Positions 45,477 through 55,513 of a stretch of DNA of 64,000 nucleotides are shown here, piece after piece. The notes beneath the pieces were generated by a model. It ran no database searches. It was given only the letters and a program-made list of their open reading frames with translations, and was not told where the DNA came from. Source of the DNA: Pseudomonas marginalis (lineage in GTDB: Bacteria > Pseudomonadota > Gammaproteobacteria > Pseudomonadales > Pseudomonadaceae); NCBI RefSeq assembly GCF_001645105.1, contig NZ_LKEG01000034.1:223-64222 (forward strand), written 5' to 3'. Position 1 is the first letter of the stretch. The number at the start of each line of letters is the position of its first letter. The position numbers were made by a program, and so were the translations under genes.

Positions 45477-46196
45477 ATGAAGCTGTTCACCTCCCGTTAT
45501 CTGCTCCTTGCCGCATTTTCCCTGCTGCTGGGCGCCTGTCAAAGCACACCGCCCGCTGCCCCCGAGGCCCCGGACGCACGCGCTGTGGCCATTGCACAGC
45601 TGGAGCAAAACCTGGCCAGCAGCGAGTTGGCCACCGCCGAAGACCAGTTAGCCGCGCTACAGGCCCAGTCGCCCAACGACCCGGCGTTGGAAACCTACCA
45701 GCGTCAATTGGCCGAAGCCTATCTGCAGCGCAGTCAGATCGTGCTGCAAAAAGGTGACGTAAACGCCGCCGCCACCGCCCTCAGCCGTGCCCGCGCCCTG
45801 ATGCCCAAGGCACCCGCACTCACCGGCGGCGTAAACAGCGCCATCACCCACGCCCGCAAAGCCGAGCTGGACAAAGCCGAGGCCGCCCTGAAAGCCGCCG
45901 AAGCCAAGCCCGCCGCCAAGGTCATCGACCCGGCGGCACCGAGCACGACCGTGGCGCTGAACCTCACCAATATCGAAGAACTGCGCCACCAGCTGGATGC
46001 AATTGCCACCGATGTGGTGAATTACCAGTGCGATGTGAGCATCCAGGCGCCGCGCACAGAGGATTACCCGTGGCTGGCCACCTTGCTGACCAAACGGGTG
46101 AAGCATATCGATTCGGGGTATGACCTGAAGATTCACCGGCAGATTCTGAAGAATATTCCGGCGCAGGTTGTGTTGATTCCGCGCAAAGCGGAGTAA
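45477..46196 (+). CDS. Lipoprotein with coiled-coil/TPR-like region (PA5502-like)
   Basis: A 239-residue lipoprotein with lipobox LLLGAC (Cys21). Alanine-rich helices follow (about 40-150), with TPR-like spacing (LAEAYLQRSQIVLQKGDVNAAATALSRARALMP), then a short C-terminal domain (about 160-235) with YPWLATLLTKRVKHIDSGYDLKIHRQIL. GCAGGA precedes the ATG. It lies 37 bp after znuB and may be co-transcribed with the zinc operon. Function unknown. Confidence 0.78.
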   Translation: MKLFTSRYLLLAAFSLLLGACQSTPPAAPEAPDARAVAIAQLEQNLASSELATAEDQLAALQAQSPNDPALETYQRQLAEAYLQRSQIVLQKGDVNAAATALSRARALMPKAPALTGGVNSAITHARKAELDKAEAALKAAEAKPAAKVIDPAAPSTTVALNLTNIEELRHQLDAIATDVVNYQCDVSIQAPRTEDYPWLATLLTKRVKHIDSGYDLKIHRQILKNIPAQVVLIPRKAE

Positions 46197-46200
46197 AAAC

Positions 46201-46272
46201 ATCGGGGGCAAGCTCCCTCCCACACGTTGAAGGTATTCACCGCTCAAATGTGGGAGGGGGCTTGCCCCCGAT
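46201..46272. repeat. REP doublet (REPIN)
   Basis: Inverted REP units with a short spacer, lying between the convergent lipoprotein and katE genes. The left unit has one variant base (AAGCTCCCTCCC). Confidence 0.92.
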
Positions 46273-46297
46273 GACGATCTAACAAACAACCAAAGAC

Positions 46298-48439
46298 TTA
46301 AGCCGGAATCGCCTTGGCCTTAGGCTCCCGATCCCAGACCCGATGCTGGCCGATCGCGGCAAAAAACGCCTTGAACGCCTTGGCATCCGACCCGACGATC
46401 AGCCCTGCATCCGCCTCAAGCTTCAACAGATCCAGCAATGGCTTCGCATCATTGGCGACGGTAATCGCCTTCAGGTGCTTGTACGCCTCCAGCACGAAAT
46501 GCAGCGCCACACCGTCACCGCTCAACGCCTTGATCGACTCTTTCCCGCCGGGCACGAACACCGCATCAAACGCAATGGACGGCATGCCTTCCATCGACGC
46601 ATCCACCGGCAGGCTCTTGCCATCGGCCGTCTTCACCGGTGCCGAGGTCGGCCCCAGCAGTTTGGCGTGAGCACCTTCCGCTTCCAGCGCCTTCTTCAAC
46701 GCGGCAATCGCCACGCCGTCCACACCATTGGCAGCCAGTATCGCCACCTTACGCGTCTTGATATCGCCCGGCAGCAGGTTCGCCTGGCTCAATGCTGGCG
46801 AGCGCTCCGGCTGGGTTTTGCGCTCCGGTACAGTGCCTTTGGTCGGTGCTGGCAGCCCCAGGTTCTGGGCCACGCGCTTGGCCAGTTCGAGGTCGATATT
46901 GGCCAGGATCTCGTTGACCTGGCGCGCGCGAATGAACTCACGCTCCACCTTGCCCAACTCAAAGCTATAAGCCGCGATGATGTGCTCTTGCTCGTGCTTG
47001 CTCATGCTGCGGAAGAACAGGCGCGCCTGGGAGAAGTGATCGCCGAACGACTCGCTGCGCTCACGGATCTTGTGCGCATCAATACGCTCAGGGTAAGACT
47101 CAAAACCGCCATCCTGCGCCGCCGGCGGGGTTTCTTTCGGCCAGCCACCATCGATGGAATTTGGCTCGTAAGCCGCACGTCCTTTGTCGATGGTGCTGCG
47201 GTGCATGGCGTCGCGCTGGTTGTTATGCAGCGGCGTCACAGGCTGGTTGATCGGCAGCTGGTGAAAATTCGGGCCACCCAGTCGGCTGATCTGCGTATCG
47301 GTGTAGGAAAACAGTCGACCTTGCAGCAGTGGGTCATTGGAGAAGTCGATACCCGGCACGATATGCCCTGGGCAGAATGCCACCTGTTCGACTTCAGCAA
47401 AGAAGTTATCCGGGTTGCGGTTGAGCACCATCTTGCCCAATGGGGTGATGGGCACCAGCTCTTCGGGAATCAGCTTGGTCGGGTCGAGAATGTCGAAGTC
47501 GAAGGCATGCTCCTTGTCCTCAGGAATAACCTGCACGCCCAATTCCCACTCAGGGTAGTCTCCCATCTCAATGGCTTCCCACAGATCGCGGCGATGGTAG
47601 TCAGTGTCTTTGCCGGCCAGCTTCTGCGCCTCGTCCCACACCAGCGAGCAAGTACCCGCCGTAGGGCGCCAGTGGAATTTGACGAAGTTGGATTGACCCT
47701 CGGCATTCACCAGGCGGAAGGTGTGCACGCCAAAGCCCTGCATGCTGCGCAGGCTTTTTGGAATGGCGCGGTCAGACATTGCCCAGATCACCATGTGGGC
47801 AGATTCGGGCTGCAACGAAACGAAGTCCCAGAACGTATCGTGTGCCGATCCGCCGGTAGGAATTTCGTTGTGCGGTTCAGGCTTAACGGCGTGCACGAAG
47901 TCAGGAAACTTGATCGCGTCCTGAATGAAAAACACCGGCATGTTGTTGCCCACCAGGTCGAAGTTGCCTTCTTCGGTGAAAAACTTCACGGCAAAGCCCC
48001 GTACGTCGCGCACCGTATCACCCGAGCCACGCGGGCCCTGCACGGTGGAAAAGCGTGTGAATACCGGCGTTTTATGCCCAGGATCACGCAGGAACCCGGC
48101 CTTGGTCAGCGCCGAATGGTTCTCATACGTCTGGAAATAGCCATGGGCACCCGTACCACGGGCATGCACGATGCGCTCCGGGATGCGCTCATGGTCAAAG
48201 TGCGTGATTTTTTCACGCATGATGAAGTCTTCCAGCAGCGATGGGCCACGGGAGCCGACTTTCAACGTGTTCTGGTTGTCGGAAATCTTGACGCCTTGGT
48301 TGGTACGCAGGGCCTGGCCGGTCGCATCGGAACGGAATTCCTCCAGGGCCTGCAGCTTGGCGTTGGTGTTGCCACGGTCCAGGGTATCGGTGCCCGCGAG
48401 TTCACTCTTCGGCGGGGTGGCTGGCTTCTTGGTACTCAT
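46298..48439 (-). CDS. katE: Large-subunit catalase HPII
   Basis: A 713-residue clade 2 catalase from ATG 48439 (AAGGAG upstream). The catalase core runs from about 70 to 550, with distal His92 in [12 protein letters not shown], the heme-site asparagine in [10 protein letters not shown] and the proximal tyrosine region near [17 protein letters not shown]. The C-terminal class I glutamine-amidotransferase-like domain (about 570-713: [30 protein letters not shown]) is what makes this subunit large. Usually a stationary-phase enzyme against H2O2. In PAO1 as I recall it katE is elsewhere, so it interrupts PA5502-PA5503 synteny here. Confidence 0.96.
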   Translation of the reverse strand: MSTKKPATPPKSELAGTDTLDRGNTNAKLQALEEFRSDATGQALRTNQGVKISDNQNTLKVGSRGPSLLEDFIMREKITHFDHERIPERIVHARGTGAHGYFQTYENHSALTKAGFLRDPGHKTPVFTRFSTVQGPRGSGDTVRDVRGFAVKFFTEEGNFDLVGNNMPVFFIQDAIKFPDFVHAVKPEPHNEIPTGGSAHDTFWDFVSLQPESAHMVIWAMSDRAIPKSLRSMQGFGVHTFRLVNAEGQSNFVKFHWRPTAGTCSLVWDEAQKLAGKDTDYHRRDLWEAIEMGDYPEWELGVQVIPEDKEHAFDFDILDPTKLIPEELVPITPLGKMVLNRNPDNFFAEVEQVAFCPGHIVPGIDFSNDPLLQGRLFSYTDTQISRLGGPNFHQLPINQPVTPLHNNQRDAMHRSTIDKGRAAYEPNSIDGGWPKETPPAAQDGGFESYPERIDAHKIRERSESFGDHFSQARLFFRSMSKHEQEHIIAAYSFELGKVEREFIRARQVNEILANIDLELAKRVAQNLGLPAPTKGTVPERKTQPERSPALSQANLLPGDIKTRKVAILAANGVDGVAIAALKKALEAEGAHAKLLGPTSAPVKTADGKSLPVDASMEGMPSIAFDAVFVPGGKESIKALSGDGVALHFVLEAYKHLKAITVANDAKPLLDLLKLEADAGLIVGSDAKAFKAFFAAIGQHRVWDREPKAKAIPA

Positions 48440-48704
48440 CAGACAAAACTCCTTATTCAAAGTGGCCAGAGCGGTCCCCGGCTCGTTTGAGCAAAACCCC
48501 AGGCACGGCACCTGGGAAATCGAGTTGCTTAAGTAGTGACTGATGGGGTTTTGGGCCGTTCCTTTTTTATGACCTTTGATCGCGTTATTGCCAAATCAAA
48601 GGTTGAATGCGAAATAAATGCTAAGAAACGCTATACGGACAGGCTAAAATGCGCGCCCGGCTAACCGCTGATCCCTTTTCCATGCGCCCCACAAGGTTCG
48701 CTAC
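48440..48704. promoter_or_regulatory. Divergent region between katE and metN
   Basis: About 265 bp, containing the promoters of both divergent genes. Nothing like a SAM riboswitch or a Met-box array was recognised; the stretch 48540-48650 is AT-rich. Confidence 0.4.
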
Positions 48705-49712
48705 GTGATCGAGTTTCAAAACGTCCATAAAACCTACCGCGTCGCCGGTAAGGATATTCCCGCGCTGCACTCCACCAGCTTGAGTGTCGAAAACGGCCAG
48801 GTATTCGGCCTGATCGGCCACTCTGGTGCGGGTAAAAGCACCCTGCTGCGCCTGATCAACCGCCTCGAAGAACCGAGCGGCGGCAAGATCACGGTGGATG
48901 GCGAAGAAGTCACCGCCCTGGATGCCAACGGCCTGCGCCGTTTCCGCCAGCAGGTTGGGATGATCTTCCAGCACTTCAACCTGCTGGCCTCCAAGACCGT
49001 CGCCGACAACGTGGCGCTGCCGCTGACCCTGGCCGGCGAATTGTCGCGCAAGGACATCGACCTGCGAGTGGCCGAATTGCTCGCCCGCGTCGGCCTGTCC
49101 GACCACGCCAAGAAATACCCGGCGCAGTTGTCCGGTGGCCAGAAGCAACGCGTCGGCATCGCCCGCGCCCTGGCGACCAAGCCAAAGATTTTGCTGTGCG
49201 ACGAAGCGACCAGTGCCCTTGACCCGCAGACCACCGCTTCGGTGCTGCAACTGCTGGCCGAGATCAACCGCGAGTTGAAGCTGACCATCGTGCTGATCAC
49301 CCATGAAATGGACGTGATCCGCCGCGTCTGCGACCAAGTGGCCGTGATGGACGCCGGCGTGATCGTCGAGCAAGGCTCGGTGGCCGATGTGTTCCTGCAC
49401 CCCAAGCACCCGACCACCAAACGCTTCGTGCAAGAAGCCGAGCAGGTCGACGAAGGCGAGCAACACGATGACTTCGCCCACGTGCCGGGCCGCATCGTGC
49501 GCCTGACATTCCAGGGCGAAGCGACCTACGCGCCGCTGCTGGGTACCGTTGCCCGAGAAACGGGCGTGGACTACAGCATCCTGGCCGGTCGTATCGACCG
49601 CATCAAAGACATCCCTTACGGGCAACTGACCCTTGCCGTCACCGGTGGTGACATGGAAGCCGCATTTGCACGTTTCACCGCCGCCGACGTCCACATGGAG
49701 GTCCTGCGCTAA
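48705..49712 (+). CDS. metN: Methionine ABC transporter ATPase MetN
   Basis: A 335-residue ATPase starting at GTG 48705. Walker A GHSGAGKS (38-45), signature [10 protein letters not shown] and Walker [14 protein letters not shown] are followed by the regulatory NIL domain (about 260-335) that binds methionine and inhibits transport. Its stop overlaps the metI ATG (TAATG). Confidence 0.95.
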   Translation: MIEFQNVHKTYRVAGKDIPALHSTSLSVENGQVFGLIGHSGAGKSTLLRLINRLEEPSGGKITVDGEEVTALDANGLRRFRQQVGMIFQHFNLLASKTVADNVALPLTLAGELSRKDIDLRVAELLARVGLSDHAKKYPAQLSGGQKQRVGIARALATKPKILLCDEATSALDPQTTASVLQLLAEINRELKLTIVLITHEMDVIRRVCDQVAVMDAGVIVEQGSVADVFLHPKHPTTKRFVQEAEQVDEGEQHDDFAHVPGRIVRLTFQGEATYAPLLGTVARETGVDYSILAGRIDRIKDIPYGQLTLAVTGGDMEAAFARFTAADVHMEVLR

Positions 49713-50386
49713 TGGAAGTCCTGATGAGTTTCTTCGCCAATATCGACTGGTCTGAAATCTGGCTGGCCACGGGCGACACCATGACCATGCTGTTCGGCTC
49801 GCTGTTCTTCACCGTGGTGCTCGGCCTGCCGCTAGGTGTGCTGCTGTTCCTGACCAGCCCGCGCCAACTGTTCGAGCAAAAGGGCCTGTACGCGCTGCTG
49901 TCGCTGATTGTGAACATTCTGCGCTCGCTGCCGTTCATCATTCTGTTGATCGTGATGATCCCGTTCACCGTACTGCTCACGGGCACTTCGCTGGGTGTGG
50001 CGGGTGCGATTCCGCCGCTGGTCGTGGGCGCGACGCCGTTCTTTGCGCGGTTGGTGGAAACCGCCTTGCGTGAAGTGGACCGCGGCATCATCGAAGCCAC
50101 CCAATCCATGGGCGCCAGCACGCGCCAGATCATCACCAATGCCTTGCTGCCCGAAGCCCGTCCGGGCATTTTCGCAGCGATTACGGTGACGGCGATTACA
50201 CTGGTGTCCTACACGGCCATGGCCGGTGTGGTCGGTGCCGGTGGCCTGGGCGACTTGGCAATCCGTTTCGGTTACCAGCGCTTCCAGACCGATGTGATGG
50301 TGGTCACGGTGGTGATGCTGTTGATCCTGGTGCAAATTCTGCAAACCGTCGGCGACAAGCTGGTGGTGCACTTTTCTCGAAAATAA
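49712..50386 (+). CDS. metI: Methionine ABC transporter permease MetI
   Basis: A 224-residue permease with five membrane helices and the EAA loop EATQSMGASTRQIITNALLPEARPGI. Either ATG 49712 or the ATG four codons later could be used. It lies between metN and metQ and forms the channel of the D/L-methionine importer. Confidence 0.95.
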   Translation: MEVLMSFFANIDWSEIWLATGDTMTMLFGSLFFTVVLGLPLGVLLFLTSPRQLFEQKGLYALLSLIVNILRSLPFIILLIVMIPFTVLLTGTSLGVAGAIPPLVVGATPFFARLVETALREVDRGIIEATQSMGASTRQIITNALLPEARPGIFAAITVTAITLVSYTAMAGVVGAGGLGDLAIRFGYQRFQTDVMVVTVVMLLILVQILQTVGDKLVVHFSRK

Positions 50387-50436
50387 CGGCCATGGCCGGC
50401 CCCCGCCGGCCCATGCCCGAACAAGGAGCTTGTTGG

Positions 50437-51207
50437 ATGAAAAAACTACTGGTTGCTTTCGCCGCCGTTGCCGCGTTTTCCGCCCACGCCGAGACCATCA
50501 CGGTCGCCGCTTCGCCGGTTCCTCACGCGGAAATCCTGGAGTTCGTGAAACCTGCCCTCGCTAAAGAAGGCGTAGATCTGCAGGTCAAAGTCTTCACCGA
50601 CTACGTGCAGCCCAACGTACAAGTCGCGGAAAAACGCCTGGACGCCAACTTCTTCCAGCACCAGCCGTACCTGGATGAGTTCAACAAAGCCAAGGGCACT
50701 CACCTGGTGAGCGTCGGCGCTGTGCACCTGGAACCCCTGGGCGCCTACTCCAGCAAGTACAAGAAGCTGGCCGACCTGCCTGACGGTGCCAACGTGGTGA
50801 TCCCGAACGACGCCACCAACGGCGGCCGCGCGCTGCTGCTGCTGGCCAAGAACGGCCTGATCACCCTGAAGGACCCGACCAACATCCTGTCGACCATCAA
50901 GGACATCACTGGCAACGAGAAGAAGCTCAAATTCCGCGAACTGGAAGCCGCCACCCTGCCGCGCGTGCTGACCCAGGTCGACCTGGCGCTGATCAACACC
51001 AACTACGCGCTGGAAGCCAAGCTGGATCCGTCCAAGGACGCCCTGGTGATCGAAGGCAACGACTCGCCTTACGTGAACATTCTGGTGACCCGCGAAGACA
51101 ACAAGGATTCCGACGCGGTGAAGAAGCTGGTAGCAGCCCTGCACACCCCTGAAGTGAAAGCCTTCATCCTCGAGAAGTACAAAGGCGCGATCCTGCCGGC
51201 GTTCTGA
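50437..51207 (+). CDS. metQ: Methionine-binding protein MetQ (NlpA family)
   Basis: A 256-residue NlpA-family binding protein from ATG 50437 (AAGGAG eight bases upstream). A standard signal peptide (residues 1-18, ending AFSAHA) with no cysteine is followed by TITVAASPVPHAEILEFVKP and DANFFQHQPYLDEFN. Unlike the E. coli lipoprotein MetQ it has no lipobox, so it should be soluble in the periplasm. Confidence 0.93.
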   Translation: MKKLLVAFAAVAAFSAHAETITVAASPVPHAEILEFVKPALAKEGVDLQVKVFTDYVQPNVQVAEKRLDANFFQHQPYLDEFNKAKGTHLVSVGAVHLEPLGAYSSKYKKLADLPDGANVVIPNDATNGGRALLLLAKNGLITLKDPTNILSTIKDITGNEKKLKFRELEAATLPRVLTQVDLALINTNYALEAKLDPSKDALVIEGNDSPYVNILVTREDNKDSDAVKKLVAALHTPEVKAFILEKYKGAILPAF

Positions 51208-51240
51208 TGTAACCCGATCTCCCAACCACTGGAGATCAAA

Positions 51241-51335
51241 AAATGTGGGAGGGGGCTTGCCCCCGATAGCAGTGGGTCAGCCACCAAAGCAATGACTGAC
51301 ACTCAGCAATCGGGGGCAAGCCCCCTCCCACATTT
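51241..51335. repeat. REP doublet (REPIN)
   Basis: Inverted REP units at 51241-51268 and 51309-51335 with a spacer containing TGACTGACACTCAGC, lying between the convergent metQ and Sco genes. Confidence 0.92.
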
Positions 51336-51351
51336 GTTATGTGTCGCCTGG

Positions 51352-51987
51352 TTAGTTGCGCTTCAACAACCCAGGCAACTGCGCCACCAGCTTCTGGTTA
51401 TTCAACGGCGCACGAATAAACCCGCGCTGCGTCCCATCCGGCCCGATCAGCGCCAGGTTGCCGCTGTGGTCGACGGTGTAGTTCGGCTTGCTGGTATCGG
51501 CAGGTATGAACGGAATGCTCACGGCATTCGAGACCTTCTGCACATCCTCCACATTCGCGCCAGTCAGGCCCTGGAACTGCGGGTCGAAGTAGCCCAGGTA
51601 CTGCTTGAGCTGGGTCGGCGTATCGCGGTTCGGGTCGACGCTGACCAGGATCACCTGCAACTTATCCACAACGTCCTTGGGCAGTTCGCTCTTGATCTGG
51701 CGCAGTTGGGCGAGGGTGGTCGGGCAGATGTCCGGGCAGAAGGTGTAGCCGAAGAACAACAAGCTCCACTTGCCTTTCAACTCATTGACCACCACCGGCT
51801 GCCCTTCCTGATTGGTCATGGTTACCGGCGGCAGCTGGCGACTTTGCGGCAGCAGGATGATGCCGGCGTCGATCAAGGCGGTGGGATCGCCCTGGCCTTT
51901 GCCACTCAGCACTTTGTTGACGGTCAGGCCCATGATCAACGCGACAATGGCCACCAGGATAAAGACAGTTTTTTGAGTTCGAGTCAT
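51352..51987 (-). CDS. senC: SCO1/SenC copper chaperone for cytochrome oxidase
   Basis: A 211-residue membrane-anchored thioredoxin-like protein (one N-terminal helix, about 8-27). The copper site is C84 and C88 (CPDIC) plus H174 (TVDHSG). It delivers copper to, or reduces, the CuA centre of subunit II. The start is ATG 51987, overlapping the ctaB stop by 4 bp; a much longer frame reaching into ctaB is not coding. Last gene of the cox operon. Confidence 0.94.
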   Translation of the reverse strand: MTRTQKTVFILVAIVALIMGLTVNKVLSGKGQGDPTALIDAGIILLPQSRQLPPVTMTNQEGQPVVVNELKGKWSLLFFGYTFCPDICPTTLAQLRQIKSELPKDVVDKLQVILVSVDPNRDTPTQLKQYLGYFDPQFQGLTGANVEDVQKVSNAVSIPFIPADTSKPNYTVDHSGNLALIGPDGTQRGFIRAPLNNQKLVAQLPGLLKRN

Positions 51988-52883
51988 AGGTTCAACAGTA
52001 GGTAGTGGTCTACGAGCAGGGCGATGAACAGCAGCAGCAAGTACCAGATAGAGTACTTGAAGGTGTTGATCGCCGCGTGCGGCTGAGCACCACGGTACAG
52101 CACCCAGGCCCATTGCAGAAAGCGCCCGCCCAATACCAGCGCACACGCGAGGTACAGCAGGCCGCTCATATGAATAACATAGGGCATCAGGCTCACCGCC
52201 AGCAGGGCGAAGGTATAAAGCAGGATATGCACCTTGGTGTAATGCTCGCCATGGGTGACCGGCAGCATCGGGATATCGGCCTTGGCGTATTCCTCCTTGC
52301 GGTGAATGGCCAGGGCCCAGAAGTGCGGCGGGGTCCAGGCGAAGATGATCAGCACCAGCAGCAAGGGTTCGGCGCTGATGTGGCCGGTGACGGCAACCCA
52401 GCCCAACAGCGGCGGCGCGGCTCCGGCCAGCCCACCGATCACGATGTTTTGCGGCGTGGCACGCTTGAGAAAGCCGGTGTAGATCACCGCATAACCCAGC
52501 AACGAGGCCAGCGTCAACCAGGCCGCCAGCGGGTTGGTGAACGCCAGCAGCAGCGCCAATCCTGCAACCGCCAGAAACAATGCAAACGCCAATGCCGCCA
52601 GCGGCGACACACGGCCCTCCGCCAACGGCCGCTTGTGAGTGCGCGCCATCACCGCGTCGATGCGCCGATCCACCACATGGTTGACCGCCGCCGCACCCCC
52701 CGCACACAGGGCGATCCCCAGGTTGCCAAACACCAGCACCGTCCACGGCACGCCGGCGCGGGTCGCCAGGAACATCCCCACCAGCGAAGTGATGAGCATC
52801 AGCACCACCACCTTCGGCTTGGTCAGCTCCAAATAGTCTCGCCAGATCGCCTGGCGGTGGCGCGCGCCGATCAAGGTCGCCAT
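51984..52883 (-). CDS. ctaB: Protoheme IX farnesyltransferase (heme O synthase)
   Basis: A 299-residue UbiA-superfamily enzyme with about nine helices, converting heme B to heme O. Prenyl diphosphate-binding motifs: [22 protein letters not shown] and a second acidic/basic loop near [23 protein letters not shown]. Also called cyoE; ctaB fits this context beside heme A synthase. Overlaps ctaA by 13 bp. Confidence 0.95.
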   Translation of the reverse strand: MATLIGARHRQAIWRDYLELTKPKVVVLMLITSLVGMFLATRAGVPWTVLVFGNLGIALCAGGAAAVNHVVDRRIDAVMARTHKRPLAEGRVSPLAALAFALFLAVAGLALLLAFTNPLAAWLTLASLLGYAVIYTGFLKRATPQNIVIGGLAGAAPPLLGWVAVTGHISAEPLLLVLIIFAWTPPHFWALAIHRKEEYAKADIPMLPVTHGEHYTKVHILLYTFALLAVSLMPYVIHMSGLLYLACALVLGGRFLQWAWVLYRGAQPHAAINTFKYSIWYLLLLFIALLVDHYLLLNL

Positions 52884-53950
52884 GGCGTCTCTCCTTTAAG
52901 GGTGATGAGGCCCGATACGTGTTTGCGCGGGATAAAGCGCCAGCCGAACGGCAGCTGGTTGCGCACCCGGACCAGGCTGGTGCGGGCGTGGTAGTTGACC
53001 AGTACCAGCGTCAGCAGCAAGGCCGCGCCGCCGGCGTTATGCCCCACCGCAACCGGCAGCGGCAGACGGAAGTACACGTTGCTCAGGCCCAGGCAGATTT
53101 GCGCCGCCAAGGCGATCAGCAGCAAGCCGGCCAATCGCGTCATGCCGACCGCGCGTAATTGCCAGGCCAGGCCGAACAGCACCAGGCTGACGATGACGGC
53201 GCCCATACGATGGGTGAGGTGGATGGCGGTGCGCGCCTCGCTGTCCAGCTGTCCGCCCAGGTAGTTGGGGCCGATGTGCTGGGTGAGATGAAAGCCATTG
53301 GCAAAATCCGCTGCCGGCCACCACTCGCCATGACAGGTCGGCAAATCGATACAGGCCACCGCCGCGTAGTTCGAACTGACCCAGCCGCCCAACGCAATCT
53401 GGCCGATCACCAGCACCAGGCCGGCGGTTGCCCAATACTGCAGGCGCTTGGGCACGATCAAGGCGGGCAACACCCCGGACAGGCGCAGGGTCAGCAGGAA
53501 CAGCAGGCTCAAGGTCGCAAACCCGCCGAGTAAATGCCCCGTCACCACCTGCGGCCACAGCTTCAGCGTCACCGTCCACATGCCAAACGCCGCCTGCGCG
53601 AACACCACCGCCAGCACGAACAGCGGCAATTTCACCGGCTGCCCCGGATCGCGCCGATGGCCCCACGAGCGCGCGGCCAGCAATACGATCAGCAAGCCCA
53701 AGGTGCCGGCAAAGTAGCGATGCGTCATCTCGGCCCAGCCCTTGTCCGCCTCCACCGGCGTATCAGGGAAGTGCAGCTCGGCATGGGCCAATTGGGCTTC
53801 GGTCTTGGGCACGCTGATAAAGCCGTAGCAGCCGGGCCAGTCCGGGCAGCCAAGTCCGGCGTGAGTCAGGCGGGTATAGGCGCCGAGCAGCACGACAATC
53901 AGCGCCAGCAAGGTGGCAAACAGCGCGAGGCGAAATCCAGGTTTGGCCAT
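52871..53950 (-). CDS. ctaA: Heme A synthase (COX15/CtaA)
   Basis: A 359-residue membrane enzyme with eight helices in two homologous four-helix halves, oxidising heme O to heme A. Conserved histidines appear in [15 protein letters not shown] and [13 protein letters not shown] and near [11 protein letters not shown]. Its presence shows the oxidase here uses A-type heme. It begins 10 bp after the upstream Sco-like gene. Confidence 0.95.
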   Translation of the reverse strand: MAKPGFRLALFATLLALIVVLLGAYTRLTHAGLGCPDWPGCYGFISVPKTEAQLAHAELHFPDTPVEADKGWAEMTHRYFAGTLGLLIVLLAARSWGHRRDPGQPVKLPLFVLAVVFAQAAFGMWTVTLKLWPQVVTGHLLGGFATLSLLFLLTLRLSGVLPALIVPKRLQYWATAGLVLVIGQIALGGWVSSNYAAVACIDLPTCHGEWWPAADFANGFHLTQHIGPNYLGGQLDSEARTAIHLTHRMGAVIVSLVLFGLAWQLRAVGMTRLAGLLLIALAAQICLGLSNVYFRLPLPVAVGHNAGGAALLLTLVLVNYHARTSLVRVRNQLPFGWRFIPRKHVSGLITLKGETPWRP

Positions 53951-53960
53951 GACGATGCCC

Positions 53961-54545
53961 TTATCCGATGTTGGACAGTTTCAGCAGGTGGCGCAGGTCG
54001 TTGAGCAAGTCCTTGCCCTTGACCTTGGCGTCGTAGCGCAACACCAGGTTGCCGTGGGGATCGACGATCCATAGCTGCGCATCACCCGCCGCACCGGCAT
54101 TTTTGCTGAAGGTCGTGAGGTCCAGTGGGTAACGCTGCAGTTGCGGGTACTCCGCCTTGAGCTTGGCGTCATAGTCGCTGCCCAGGGGCTGAGCACTGGC
54201 CAAGGCATGGCTCGCGCGGGAAGCATCGCGCCCCAGGCCAATCTGCAATTGCCGCGCGAGGTACACCAGTTGCTGGCAATCCGCGGCGCAAGCGGCGGGC
54301 GCGGTCACCAGCAGTTGCCAACGCTGTTCATCAGCCTGCACGCCGATGTCGGCGCGGGTCTGGCCGTTGCCGATCATTTCGCCATGGTAACTGCGGCTGT
54401 CCGGCACCCAGAACTGCAGCTTGTACATGAAGGTCGCCAGCGCCATCGGACCGATCACCATCATCAGGATCAGGATCAACTGCCAACGGCCTTTGCGCCG
54501 ATCAGGCACTTCAGACATGTTGAGTGGATTCATGGCCGCTCCCAT
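53961..54545 (-). CDS. Membrane-anchored Sco-like thioredoxin-fold protein (PA0111-like)
   Basis: A 194-residue protein with one N-terminal helix (about 22-42) and a periplasmic domain usually annotated only as hypothetical. C86 and C90 (CAADC) have the CxxxC spacing of Sco proteins, and H164 in WIVDPHGNLVLRY lies where Sco has its copper histidine, at a comparable distance (74 versus 86 residues). I infer a second, divergent Sco-type copper or thiol factor for oxidase assembly. Starts at 54545 or 54533 are both preceded by good ribosome sites and overlap the SURF1 end. Confidence 0.75.
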   Translation of the reverse strand: MGAAMNPLNMSEVPDRRKGRWQLILILMMVIGPMALATFMYKLQFWVPDSRSYHGEMIGNGQTRADIGVQADEQRWQLLVTAPAACAADCQQLVYLARQLQIGLGRDASRASHALASAQPLGSDYDAKLKAEYPQLQRYPLDLTTFSKNAGAAGDAQLWIVDPHGNLVLRYDAKVKGKDLLNDLRHLLKLSNIG

Positions 54546-55275
54546 GGGGCTTCTCCTTTTTGTTGTGCCATCCGAGGTAGAGGTAAAGCGCCAGCAGGGC
54601 CAGCGACATGGCGAACCACTGCACGGCGTACGCCAGGTGTTTTTCCGGCCCCATGGCCACGATCGGCCAAGTGGTTTCGTAGGTGCCGGGGCCGGCTTCG
54701 GCCCGCAGCTCGTAGGCGAAACCGCTGCGTCCCAGCTCCGCCCACAACGCGGCCGGGTGCAGCGCCGTCAGCAGGCGCGGCCATTGCGCGCCCGCCGGGT
54801 CGGCGTGCAGCTGGAAGGTTTCGCCGGGTGCGACGTAGACCCAGGCATCCAGGTTCACAGGTTGCTCAGGGGTGCTGAAGACCGGTGGCGTGCGCCGATC
54901 CGGCCAGGGCAGCCAACCACGATTGAGCAACAGCCACAGGCCGCTGGCCTGGTCGTGGAAGGGTTGCAGCAGCTCAACGCCGGCCTTGCCGTCGCGCATG
55001 CGGTTATCGAGGAAAACGCTGTGTTCGGCATCGAATTGTCCGCGCAGCCGCACACGGCGAAAGGCCGGGTCAGGCATATCGTTGAGTTGCGCACTGCTGA
55101 TCGGTTCCGCCGCGCGGCGCTCGGTGTAACTGTCCACCAGCCGCTGCTTTTCATGGCCGCGAGACAGCTGCCAGAACCCCAGCCCCACCATCAACGGCAG
55201 CAACACCAGCACCACTAAGGTGGGTGCGATCCCCGGACGAAAGCGTTTTGCGGCGCTGGCTATACTTGTTTTCAT
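54511..55275 (-). CDS. SURF1 family cytochrome oxidase assembly protein
   Basis: A 254-residue protein from ATG 55275; a longer frame to 55461 would run through the divergent promoter and small gene. Two membrane helices (about 18-36 and 222-240) flank a periplasmic domain with GFWQLSRGHEKQRLVD, VFLDNRMRDGKAGVELLQPF and LLLNRGWLPWP. SURF1 helps heme A insertion into subunit I. It diverges from the DUF2909 gene across only 28 bp. Confidence 0.92.
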   Translation of the reverse strand: MKTSIASAAKRFRPGIAPTLVVLVLLPLMVGLGFWQLSRGHEKQRLVDSYTERRAAEPISSAQLNDMPDPAFRRVRLRGQFDAEHSVFLDNRMRDGKAGVELLQPFHDQASGLWLLLNRGWLPWPDRRTPPVFSTPEQPVNLDAWVYVAPGETFQLHADPAGAQWPRLLTALHPAALWAELGRSGFAYELRAEAGPGTYETTWPIVAMGPEKHLAYAVQWFAMSLALLALYLYLGWHNKKEKPHGSGHESTQHV

Positions 55276-55303
55276 TGCCCGCCCATCCCATTGGAGCCCG
55301 ACC

Positions 55304-55507
55304 ATGCTCAAAGCCACCATTGCCCTGATGCTGATCGCGACCGTTGTGAGTCTGTTCAGTGGCTTGTTCTTTCTGGTCAAGGACGAGGGCAACTCCAATC
55401 GCCTCGTCACCGCCCTGACCGTGCGTGTCGTACTGGCCGTGATTACCCTGGCGTTGATCACCTGGGGCTTTTTCAGCGGCCAACTGGTTTCTCATGCGCC
55501 GTGGTAA
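55304..55507 (+). CDS. DUF2909 twin-transmembrane small protein
   Basis: A 67-residue protein from ATG 55304 (TTGGAG seven bases upstream). Two hydrophobic helices are joined by a short polar loop (FLVKDEGNSNRLVTALTVR). It is the only plus-strand gene within the cox cluster, running head-to-head with SURF1 and tail-to-tail (6 bp) with coxC. Function unknown; conserved at this position as PA0109, as I recall. Confidence 0.88.
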   Translation: MLKATIALMLIATVVSLFSGLFFLVKDEGNSNRLVTALTVRVVLAVITLALITWGFFSGQLVSHAPW

Positions 55508-55513
55508 ACCGCC

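Noticed and set aside
46343..48490. Plus-strand ORF of 715 codons antisense to katE
   Set aside because: Mirror frame of a well-supported catalase; arginine/histidine-rich with no domain.
48540..48704. SAM riboswitch upstream of metN
   Set aside because: No SAM-riboswitch helices or terminator/antiterminator pair are visible, and pseudomonads are not known for them at this locus.
51352..52746. Apparent 464-residue fusion with Sco at its C terminus
   Set aside because: The N-terminal part is an out-of-frame reading of ctaB; the Sco protein starts at ATG 51987 inside the ctaB stop region.
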